From assembly GCF_042237075.1 (NCBI RefSeq), contig NZ_JBCGDC010000009.1, positions 1 through 64,000 on the forward strand: a stretch of 64,000 nt of DNA, given 5' to 3'. Position 1 is the first letter of the stretch, and every line of letters starts with the position of its first letter. Below the pieces are notes generated by a model. It ran no database searches. It worked only from the letters and a program-made list of their open reading frames with translations, and had not been told where the DNA came from. The translations under genes were made by a program, and so were the position numbers. This stretch comes from Polymorphospora lycopeni. GTDB taxonomy: Bacteria > Actinomycetota > Actinomycetes > Mycobacteriales > Micromonosporaceae. Positions 53,201 to 63,300 of this stretch are shown in pieces.

Positions 53201-54319
53201 CGGCTGCCCCGGGGCCAGCCGGTTACGGATCACCACGGTGTTGATGAAGTGGCCGATCAGGCCCTCGACCGCACGGTGGTTGCGGTTGGCGAACGGGGTT
53301 CCGACGCAGACGTCGTCCTGGCCGCTGTAACGCCACAGCAGCACCGACAGGGTGGCCATCAGCGTCATGAACAGCGTCGCGTCGCCGGCCCGGCCGACAT
53401 CCCGCAGGCCGTGGAGCACGTCGGCACCGACCACGACGCCGTGACAGTCGCCGCGATACCGCTGCACCGCCGGCCGGGGCCGGTCGGTCGGCAGCGCCAG
53501 CAGGGCCGGCGCCCCGGCCAGGGTCCGGGTCCAGTAGCCGAGCTGGCGCTCCAGTTCGCCACCGGCCAGGTGCCGGCGCTGCCACAGCGCGTAGTCCGGG
53601 TACTGGATCGGCAGCTCCGCCAGCGGGCTCGCCGCGCCCCGCGCGTACGCCCCGTAGAGCGTGGTCACCTCGCCGATCAGGATGCCGATCGACCAGCCGT
53701 CGGCCACCGTGTGGTGCACGTTGAGCAGCCAGCGGTGCTCGTCGTCGGCGAGCCGGAGCAGGCTGCTGCGCAGCAGCGGCCCGGTGGCCAGGTCGAACGG
53801 TGCCCGCGCGTCGGCTTCGACGGCCTCGTCGGCCCGCCGTCGCCGTTCCGGGTCGGGCAGCCCGCCGAGGTCGGTGACCGGCAGGGCGACCGGGCCGGCC
53901 GGGCGTACGACCTGGCAGGGTTCGCCGTCGACGTCCGCGAAGACGGTGCGCAGCGCCTCGTGCCGGCGGACCACCTCGGTCAGCGCCCGGGCCAGCGCCG
54001 CCACGTCCAGCGCGCCGGTGATGTCGAAGGCCACCGGGTTGTTGTAGAACGGGTTGCCGGGCGAGAGCTGGTCGAGGAACCACAGTTGGCGCTGGGCGTA
54101 CGCGAGCGGCAGCGGCGCGTCCGACACCGGCCGGCGCGGGATCGTCTCCGGATCGGAGCCGGTCAGGATCGCGATCAGCTGTTCCTTGTGGAGCTTCAGC
54201 TCGGCCAGCAACTCCGGGGTGAGCACGTCACGCGGCGCCTGCAGACGCAGCCGGTCGCCGTCGACCAACAACCCGACGGAGTGCCGGTTGAGCGTGTCGA
54301 GCAACTCGAAGGCGTTCAT
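50231..54319 (-). CDS. NRPS: TubC docking-C-A-PCP-TE
   Basis: A 1362-residue NRPS from ATG 54319, which overlaps the upstream stop by ATGA; the open frame's extra 55 codons are rejected. Residues 1-50 are a TubC-type N-terminal docking domain (NAFELLDTLNRHSVGLLVDG, LTPELLAELKLHKEQLI). C: residues about 65-480 with HHTVADGWS near 206. A: 560-1010, TSGSTGRPKG near 680. PCP with GGTSISAIKL near 1070. TE: 1110-1350, GLSYGG near 1200. It adds one residue to the chain from NRPS1 and can release it, so in gene order it would end the line before NRPS3. Confidence 0.93.
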   Translation of the reverse strand: MNAFELLDTLNRHSVGLLVDGDRLRLQAPRDVLTPELLAELKLHKEQLIAILTGSDPETIPRRPVSDAPLPLAYAQRQLWFLDQLSPGNPFYNNPVAFDITGALDVAALARALTEVVRRHEALRTVFADVDGEPCQVVRPAGPVALPVTDLGGLPDPERRRRADEAVEADARAPFDLATGPLLRSSLLRLADDEHRWLLNVHHTVADGWSIGILIGEVTTLYGAYARGAASPLAELPIQYPDYALWQRRHLAGGELERQLGYWTRTLAGAPALLALPTDRPRPAVQRYRGDCHGVVVGADVLHGLRDVGRAGDATLFMTLMATLSVLLWRYSGQDDVCVGTPFANRNHRAVEGLIGHFINTVVIRNRLAPGQPFAALLADVRRHLLDAYAHPDLPFEQLVDALKPERHTSYSPLFQVMLVLQNIPRGQVDLPDLALRPLASSTGAAKFDLSVEAAEQADGLHLTFEYNTDLFDAATVARMADHFVRLLGQVAADPSVPVGALRLLGPAERRRQVVDWNRTGRPVTVSSLVERFGERARRHPDRLAAAGAGGRLDYGTLDRRSNRLAHALIARGVRADQVVGLHAGRGVELVVAILGILKAGAAYLPLDPTLPPARLAGMVDDAAPVLVLADGAGAGSGTGIAAEGITVEDIVSVEAEGRSDAPPGVAPHAADLAYVIYTSGSTGRPKGVAVAHGSIANLLDHWVSRLGAVPGEAAALWSSIGFDVSVQEIFLPLTTGGALHLVPEEVRADPAALMGWLREHRVVQAYLPPAFVRWLDEDPARLAGLALRQLLVGVEPLPEQGLHRIQEVLPGLRVLNGYGPTETAVYSTAYLGPRPLARQCPIGRPLANTRVYLLDERLEPVPVGVTGEIYIGGAGLARGYLGRPALTADRFVADPFVPGERVYRTGDLARFLPDGDIEYLGRRDNQVKLRGFRIELGEIEAALLDRPDVHEAVVLVDRDAAGEPRLVAGVGRGEATPLLHSEWRAALSRRLPGYMIPAQFVELPHLPQTANGKLDRAELLRLARVNMPWQVNLASPRDQIELTLYQIWKRLLLQPDIGISDSFFDIGGTSISAIKLAHAVGEEFGVPLPVHEIMLHPTIEALGGRLRRGTSGRPPSNLIEFRAGDGGARVICVHPAGGTAFCYLSLAKALPESVGVYGIQSPGVNPGEEFLPTVEAMAEAYLRQVEPLLSGPVVLTGLSYGGLVAYEMGRRLALAGHPGLSVVLLDTLGTDDPAHRAAIEPVDMAEFRDKLIKFNGMYPGIDDRQIDQYHRIYNHNRTTMRDYPTLPSPARLVLLQATAGRGEDFLAEVRGFWRRRGADFRLEQVHCDHWDILESAEVLRVAGLLRDELDRIPARQAVREA

Positions 54320-57300
54320 ATCTCGACCGTGATGGTGTCGGTGGACCCGGCGTCGGCCGGGCGTTGCCCGGGAATGCCGGGGGCGGGGCGGGTGCCGCCG
54401 ACCAGCGAATAGACCAGCCGGTGCGACGTGTCCAGGTCGAACAGCGCGGCCAGCTCGTCGGTCTCCAGCGAGCCGATCCCGCACAGGCCGAGACCGTGGT
54501 CGGCGGCGGCCATCGTCAGCAGTTGGGCCATCGCACCCGCCTCGATGTTGCAGAAGGCCACGCTCTGCTCCGGGTAGAGCGGGTCGATCGCGGCCCGCTG
54601 CGCCACCAGGAACAGCGCGAACGCGGCGGACTCGAAGACCGGCCGGTTGACGAAGTAGTCGTAGGCGTCCGGGCTCAGCTCGCGCTCACCACCGAGCGCG
54701 ACCAGCCGGTGCGTCGCCGGATCGTGGTAGTACGCCCCGCCCGGCACCCCGGTGATCCGGCCCGGCTTGACGTAGAGATACGTCTGCACCGGGTAGGTGC
54801 CGCCGGCCGAGCCGTACTGGAACTTCGCCCGGCCGTCCACCTGCCGCTGCGCCAGCGCGGCCAGGAGCAGGCCCAGCGCGTGCGCCGGCACCGGGTCCGC
54901 GCCGAAGCGGCGCACCGAGCGGTAGTCGGTGTAGCGGCGGGCGAATGCCGGGTCGGCCGGCGCGGCCAGCGCCACCTGCCCGGTGGCCGGCGGGAAGACC
55001 CGTCGGCCCTCGCCACGCGCCTTGAACTCGGCGCGGGCGGCCGGGTCGTCGACCACCGCCCGCTGCGCCCGCGCGACGACGGCCCGCTGGGCGACGTGCT
55101 CGCGATACATGCCGAGCAGGTCGGCCAGGGTGGGCTGGCGCATCAGCCGGGCCAGCTTCGGCCGGAAGCCCAGCTCGCCGGAGAGCGCGTTGGCGATCCG
55201 TACGATGTCGATCGACGTGGCGCCGAGCAGCAGCAGGTTGGCGTCCGGCGCGACGACCGGCACGTCGAGGATCTCGGTGACGATCTTCACCAGGCGGTCC
55301 TCGGCCGGGTCGTCGAGCACCAGCGCCGCGACCACGGGCACCGCCGACGGCCGGGGGTCAGGCAGTTGGCCCCGGTCGACCTTGCCGTTGGCCGACAGCG
55401 GCAACGCGTCGAGGAACGTGAACGACGCCGGCACCATGTACGCCGGCACCCGCCGCTCCAGGTGCTCGACCAGGACGGCGGCGTCGAGGGCGACGCCGTC
55501 GGGCACCACGTACGCGGCCAGCCGCTTGTCGGCCTGCGCCGCGCCGATCAGCCGCAGCGCCGCGGCGCGTACGCCCGGATGGCTCTCCAGCGCCGACTCG
55601 ATCTCGCCCAGCTCGACCCGGTAGCCGTTGACCTTGACCTGGTCGTCCTCCCGGCCGAGGAACTCGATCGAGCCGTCCGGTCGCAGCCGCCCCAGGTCAC
55701 CGGTGCGGTAGAGCCGCTCACCGGTGACCGGATGGACCACGAAGCTGGCCGCGGTCGCCGCCTCGTCCCGCCAGTACCCCCGCGCCAGACCGATCCCACC
55801 GATGTAGAGGTGGCCGACGGCCCAGGTCGGCCGGGTACGCAGCGCCTCGTCGAGCACGTAGAACCGCTGGTTGGCCAGCGCCCGGCCGTACGGGATGCTG
55901 CGCCAGGCCGGGTCGACCTCGCCGATCGGGTGGTGGATCGACCAGATCGACGCCTCGGTGGCGCCGCCGAGACTGTGCACGTCGACGTCGGGCAGCAGCG
56001 CCCGCAGCCGCCCCGGCAGCGGGAGCGGAATCCAGTCACCGGACAGCATCACCAGGCGCAGCGACGGCGGCGGCGGGTGACCGCCCTCGGCGTGGTCGAC
56101 CAGCATCCCGGCCAGGGCCGGCACCGAGTTCCAGACGCTGACCCGGTGCGTCCACGCCAGCTCCGACCAGTGCACCGGGTCGCGGGCCAGCTCGGGATCG
56201 AGCGTCACGACCGCCGCACCGGCGGCGAGCGTGCCGAAGATGTCGAAGACGGAGAGGTCGAAGCTGAGCGCGGAGACGGCCAGCACCCGGTCGGCCGGCC
56301 CGACACCGAAGCGCCCGTTGACGTCGAGCAGGGTGTTGACCGCGCCCCGGTGGTCGATCATCACGCCCTTCGGGGTGCCGGTGGAGCCGGACGTGTAGAT
56401 CACGTACGCCAGGTCGGTGTCGGCCACCGCGACCGGCCGCGGCTCCGGGCCGCCGGCACCGACCGTGGCCGCGTCGACCACCAGCTGCCCGACACCGTCG
56501 GGTACGGCGACCGGGGCCGGACCCACCAGGGCCAGTTCCGCCCCGGCCCGCTCCAGCACCCGGGCCACCCGCTCCGCCGGCCAGTCCGGATCGACCGGCA
56601 GGTAGGCACCGCCGGCGTAGAGCACCGCCAGGGTGGCGACGACCTGCTCCCAGCCCCGGTCGAGCAGCACCGCGACGAGCTGCCCGGGACGTACGCCCCG
56701 GTCCTGCAGGCGACCGGCGAGCCGCCGCGCCTCGGTGCGCAGCGTCGCGTAGTCCAGCCGCCGGTCCGGGGCCAGCACGGCGGGCGCGGCCGGGGTCGCC
56801 AGCGCCTGCCGGTCGAACAGCTCGTGCATCAGCGGACCCGGGGCCGGCAGCGCGGCCGGTGCCGGCGGCGCCACCGGGCCGTCCACCGTGGTGTGCCAGG
56901 CGGCGGCGTCCGTGAGCCGGTCGAGCAGCGTCCGGTAGGCGGCGAACATCTCGGCGACCAGCCCGGCGGGGAACAGCTCGTCGATGCTGTCCCAGTTGAA
57001 GTGCAGCCGCCCGCCGGCCTCCAGGACCGTGTGGTCGATCCAGACCTGCGGCGTCTGGGTGATGCCGTGGACGACCTCACCGTTCAGCGCCGCCGGCAGA
57101 CCGCTGTCACCGGACTCGGGCGCCAGCTCGCTCAGCGTGCTGTTGAAGACGACCGGCAGCGCGGCGTGCCGCGTCCCCCGGGCCCGCGCGAGTTCCCGGT
57201 TGACCCGTACGCCGCTGACCGCGGCGTGGTCGATGTCCTGCCACAACTGCTCCTGCACCGCGCGGGCCCGGGTCACGAAGTCGACCCCGGCCGGCACGTC

Positions 57301-60300
57301 GACCTCCACCAGCACCAGCGAGGTGAAGTCGCCGATCACCGCGTTGATGCCCGGATGCAGCGGCAGCCGGTTGAACAGCGGCAGGCTCAGCGTGAACCGG
57401 GACTGCCGGCTCCACCTGGCCAGCACCTGCGCGAACGCGGTCAGCAGCAGCACCGACGGGGTCACCCCGTAGCGGCCGGCCGCCGCCTTGAGCCGGCCCC
57501 ACTGCTCGGCCGGCAGCACCTCGTCGTACCGGGTGAAACGCGGCCGCTCGACGCTCTCCGGCTGGCGTTCCAGCGGCAGCCCGGGCGCCGGCGCCAGCGT
57601 GCCGACCCGCTCCCGCCAGTAGGCGAGCGCCCGGTCGTAACGCGGCGTCCGGCGCAGCGCCCGCTCGGCCAGCACGTAGTCGCGGAAGCTCACCGTGAGC
57701 GGCGGCAGGTCGGCGTCCGGGTCGGCGTAGAGCAACCCCAGCTCGTGCTCCAGGATCTGCCCGCTGGCCGCGTCGACGATCAGCGCGTCGATGCTGACGT
57801 GCAGCCGCGCCTCCCCGTCGAGCAGCGTCAGCGCGAACTCGAACAGCGGCCACCGGCCGGCGTCGAGCAACTGGTGCGACATCCGCTCCCGGATCTCGGC
57901 CAGCCGCCGCCCGACGGTCTCCGGATCGAGCCCGCGCAGGTCGTGCCGGGCCATCGGGTACGACGGCACGGTCGCCAGGACCCGCTGGGTGCCGTCGTGG
58001 AAGACCGCCCGCAGCATGTCGTGCCGGGCGATCAGCCGGTCCAGCGCACGCCTGAAGCGCTCCTCGTCGAACTCGCGCAGCCGCAACTCGCTGTAGCCGT
58101 GCGCGCCGACCCCACCGAGCTCGATCGTCGACTCGCGGCCGACCCAGTACGCCTCCTGGATGTCGGTGAGCGGAAACGGTTCGTGCCGGCCGGCCGGGTC
58201 GGGGGTGAGCGCCGGCAGGTCGACGACGGCGGGCGGGTCGTGCCGCGCCAGTTCGGCCACGAGGTCGGCCAGGACCGGCTTCTGGAAAAGAGTGCGCAGC
58301 GACAGTCCCGCCGCCATCCGCTGGTTCACGGCGTGGACGAGCCGGGTCGCCAGGAGCGAGTGCCCGCCCAGCGCGAAGAAGTTGTCGTACGCCCCGACCC
58401 GGTCGCGGCGCAGCACCTCGGCCCAGATTTCGGCCATCCGGGCTTCCCGGTCGTCGCGCGGCGCGACGTAGGCGGTCGCGTCGTCCGCCTGCTCCGGGGC
58501 GCGCAGCGCCCGCCGGTCGAGCTTGCCGTTCGCGGTCAGCGGCAACCGGTCCAGCACCACCCACCGGGTCGGCACCAGATGCCCGGGCAACCGCCGGCGC
58601 AGGTGGTCGCGGGCCACCTCGGCGGTGACCTCGCCGGCCAGGTAGCCGACCAGGTGCGGGTCACCGGGCGAGTCCTCGCGCAGCAGCACCGCCGCCTCGC
58701 GTACGCCCGGCACGTCCCGCAGCGCGCTCTCGATCTCGCCCGGCTCGACCCGGAACCCACGTACCTTCACCTGGTCGTCGGCCCGCCCGGCGAACTCGAT
58801 GGCGCCGTCGGCGCGCCGACGGACCAGGTCACCGCTGCGGTACATCCGCTCGCCCGGCCCGGCGAACGGGTCGGGATGGAACCGGGTCGCCGTCAGGCCG
58901 GACCGGTCGAGGTAGCCGCGCGCCAGGCCGGTGCCGCCGATGTACAGCTCGCCGAGCACGCCGTCCGGCACCGGTTCGAGCCGCCCGTCGAGCACGTAGA
59001 GCCGGGCGCCCGCGATCGGGCGGCCGATCGGCGGCAGCGCCGGCCAGCTCGCCGCGTCGGCGGTGGCCAGCGCGAACTGGCTGACCACGTGGGTCTCGGT
59101 GGGCCCGTACTGGTTGTAGAGGTAATCGCCGCCGAGCCCGACCAGCAGGGCCCGGACGTCGTCGTTGACCCGCAATGCCTCACCGGCGGTCACGATCTCG
59201 CAGCCCGGCGTGAGCGGGGCGACCGCCCCGGTGAGTCCGGCCATCTGGTGCAGCACCGCCGCCGGCAGGAACGCCCGCCGGACGCCCCGCTCGGCGATGA
59301 ACCGGCGCAACCCGCCGAGGTCGCGACCGCGCTCCTCGTCCATCAGCACCAGCTCGCCGCCGTGGCACAGGGTGCTCCAGATCTCCTGGAACGACACGTC
59401 GAAGCTGATCGAGGCGAACTGCAGCACCCGCTCCGGTGCCGGGCTGCCCGGGGCCGCGAAACGCAACTGCCAGTCGACCAGGTTGTCGAGGCACCGCCAG
59501 GTCTGCGCCACCCCCTTCGGCTGACCGGTGGAGCCGGACGTGTAGATCACGTAGGCGAGGTGGTCGGGTCCGGCCGCCGGCTCCGGGGCGCCGGTCGGGT
59601 GCCCGGCCCAGCGCGACCGGTCGGCGTGGAGGTCGATTGCGGGCGGCGCGCCGGGGAGGTCGGCGACGGCAGCGGTGTCGCCGGCGGTCAGCAGCAGGAC
59701 CGGGGCGCTGTCGCGCAGCATGTACGCCAGCCGCTCGGCCGGGTAACCCGGGTCCAGCGGCACGTACGCGCCACCGGCCCGGAGGATCGCGACCAACGCC
59801 ACGACCAGCTCCGGTGAGCGGCGCAGGCAGACCGCGACCAGCGAGTCCGGACCGACTCCCCGCTCCCGCAGGTGGTGGGCGAGCTGGTTGGCGCGGCGGT
59901 CCAGTTCGGCGTAGCGCAGCGATCCGCCCTCGAACGAGACCGCCACGGCGTCGGGGGCGGTGCCGACCCGGCTGTCGAACCGGGCCCGGATGTCCCGCTC
60001 GACCGGCGACGTACGGGCCTGGCGCAGCACCCGCTCCCGGTCCCGCTCGTCGAGCAGGGTCAGTTCGGCCACCGGGCGTTCGGGGTGGTCGGCCATCTGG
60101 GTCAGGACCCGGTGCAGGTAGCGGGTGTATCGGTGGGCGGTGTCGGTGTCGAACAGTGCGGTGGCGTATTCGAGGCTGCCGGTGATCCGGCCGCCCTGCT
60201 CGGCCAGGGCGAGGACCAGGTCGAACTTGGCGCTCGTGTACGGGAACGGCAGCGCGGTGACCTCGATGCCGGGCAGCGCCAGCTCGCCGTCCTCGTTGTT

Positions 60301-63300
60301 CTGCCAGGCGAACATCACCTGGAACAGCGGCGCGTGGGCGAGGCTGCGGGTGGGGTTGACGAGTTCGACGACCTGTTCGAAGGGGAGGTCCTGGTGTTCG
60401 AGGGTGGTGAGGGAGAGGTCGCGGACGCGGTCGAGGAGTTGGGTGGTGGTGGGGTTGCCGGTGAGGTCGACGCGTAGGGCGAGGGTGTTGACGAAGAAGC
60501 CGATGAGGTCTTCGAGCTCGGCGCGGCGTCGGTTGGCGGTGGGGGTGCCGATGACCAGGTCGGTCTGGCCGGAGAGCCGGGACAGCACGATCGCCCAGCC
60601 GGTCAGCAGGGTCATGAACAGCGACCCGCCGTGCCGGGCACCGAGCGCCTTGAGGGCCGCCGTCAGGTCGGCGTCGAGGTCCAGCGCCAACTGGGCGCCG
60701 ACGTGGTCCTGTTCGGCCGGCCGGGGGCGGTCGGTGGGGAGTTCGAGCAGGGCCGGCGCGTCGGCGAGGGCCTGTCGCCAGTAGGTCTCCTGCCGGGCGA
60801 GTACGCCGTCGGCGAGCCACTGCCGCTGCCAGGCGGCGTAGTCGGCGTACTGGATCGGCAGCGGCGGCAGCGGATCGGTGTCACCTCCGTGGAACGCGGT
60901 GTAGAGAACGCCGAGTTCCCGGGTGAGCACCCCCATCGACCAGCCGTCGGAGACGATGTGGTGCATCGTCAGCAGCAGCACGTGCCGGTCGGGGGCGAGC
61001 ACGACCAGCCGGCCCCGGATCAGCGGCCCGGCCGCCAGGTCGAACGGTGTGGCGGCCTCGGCGGCCTGGAGTTCGGCCAGCCTGGCGACCGCTTCGGGGT
61101 GGCCGGTGAGGTCGTCGACGTGCAGGGTGAAGCCGGTGCCGGGCGGGTCGATGTGCTGGTGGGCGTCGGCGCCGTCGGCCACGATCCGGGTGCGTAGCAC
61201 CTCGTGCCGGGCGACGAGCGCGTCGAGGGCCGCGGTGAGCGCCGACCGGTCGAGCCAGCCGTCGAGCCGCAACGCCATCGGCATGTGGTACGCCGGACCG
61301 ACCCCGCCGAGGCGTTCGAGGAACCACAACCGCTGCTGCGCGAACGACAGCGTCAACGCACCGCCACGGTCGACCGGACGGACCGGCGGCAGCACGTCGC
61401 GGCCGTCCGGCGTCATCCGCTCCACGAAGGCGGCCAGCACCGGGGCCGCGAACAGCGCCGCCGGGGAAACCTCCCGCCCCAACGCCTGCCGGATCTTCGA
61501 CACCAGCCGCATGGCGAGCAGCGAGTGGCCGCCCAGCGCGAAGAAGTCGTCGTACCGGCCGACCCGCTCGATGCCCAGCACGTCGGCCCAGACCGCGGCG
61601 ACCACCGTCTCCAGCAGGCCGACCGGCTCGACGTACCCACGCTGGCCGAACGCCTCCCCGTCCGGCGCCGGCAGCGCCGCCCGGTCGACCTTGCCGTTCG
61701 GCGTCAGCGGCCACGCCGCCAGCCGGACGAACGCCGCCGGCACCATGTAGTCCGGCAACTCGGCCGCCAGCCGGTCGCGCAGCACCCTGGCGCTCGGCGG
61801 CTGCCCGCCGCCACTCAGGTGGTAGGCGATGAGCCGCTGGTGGCCGCTGCTGTCCGGGCGGGCGACGACGACCGCCTCCCGTACGCCCGGACAGCCGGCC
61901 AACCGCGCCTCGATCTCGCCGAGCTCGACCCGGAAGCCACGGACCTTCACCTGGAAGTCGTCGCGGCCGAGGAATTCCAACTGCCCGTCCGGCAGCCGGC
62001 GGCCCAGGTCACCGGTGCGGTAGAGCCGGTCACCGGGCATGAACGGGCTGACACCGAAGCGCTGCGCGGTCAGCTCGGGCCGGTTCAGGTAGCCCCGCGC
62101 CACCCCCGCGCCACCGATGTGGATCTCGCCGACCACCCCGGCCGGCACCGGCTCGCCGGCCGCGTCCAGGAGATAGACCCGTACGTTCGGCAGCGGCCGG
62201 CCGATCGGCAGGCAGGTCAGCGCGGCGACGTCGGCCACGTCGGCCGGAAGCGGGTAGCAGGTGCTGTCGACGGCTGCCTCGGTCACCCCGTACGCGTTGA
62301 CGATCCGCACCCGCGGCCCGCACAACGCCCGCAGTTGTACGGCGTTCGCCGCCGTCCACGCGTCGGAGCCGCAGACCACCGTCTCCAGGCCGGCGAGGCT
62401 GCCGCCGACACTGTCCAGATAGCCCATCAGCGGGTTGAGCACCGCCGGCACGAAGTCGGCGAAGTCCACGTCGTGCCGACGCAGCAGGGCGTACAGGCCG
62501 GGGCTGTCCAGCAGCAGCGGGCGCGGGCAGAGCACCAGCCGACCACCGAAGCCCAGGGCACGCACCACGTCGGCGGTGAACACGTCGAAGGAGAAGCTGG
62601 CCATCTGCAGGTGCACCAGGCCGGGACGCAGGTCGAAGAGCCGTTCCCAGGCGGCGGCGACGGCCACCAGCTGACCGTGCTCCACCATGACCCCGTTGGC
62701 GGCGCCGGAGGTGCCCGAGGTGTAGATGACGTACGCCAGGTGGTGCGCCGCCAGGCCGTCGACGACCGGGACGGTCACCGGCAGGTCCGCCCAGCCGGCC
62801 GCGTCGGCGTCGAGGTCGACGACCGGAACGTCCACACCGGACAGCGCGGCGCCCAGCCGGTCCCGGGCCGCACCGTGGGTCAACGCCACGACCGGCGTGG
62901 CGTCCCGCAGCATGTGGGTCAGCCTCTCGACCGGGTATGCCGGGTCCAGCGGAAGGTAGGCGCCGCCCGCCTTGAGCACCGCCAGCAGTGCGACCACCGT
63001 GTCGAGCGAGCGTTCGAGACAGATCGCCACCAGCCGGTCCGGCCCGACCCCGCGGTCACGCAGGTGGTGTGCCAACCGGTTGGCGCGCGCGTCGAGTTCG
63101 CCGTACGTCAGCTCGTGGTCGTCGAGGACCAGGGCGACCGCGTCCGGGTTCCGCGCCGCCCGCGCCTCGAAGAGATGGTGCAGGAGCCGCTGCGGCGGAT
63201 ACGGCACCGCCGTCTCGTTGCCGTCGGCGAGCAGCCGGTTCCGCTCGGCGGGCGGCAGCACGTCGAGCCGGTCCACCGCCGCGTCGGGCGCCCTTTCCAG

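Noticed and set aside
54364..59817. A plus-strand open frame of 1817 codons opposite NRPS1
   Set aside because: It is antisense to NRPS1 and Arg/Gly/Pro/His-skewed, and shows no domain. It arises from high GC at third positions.
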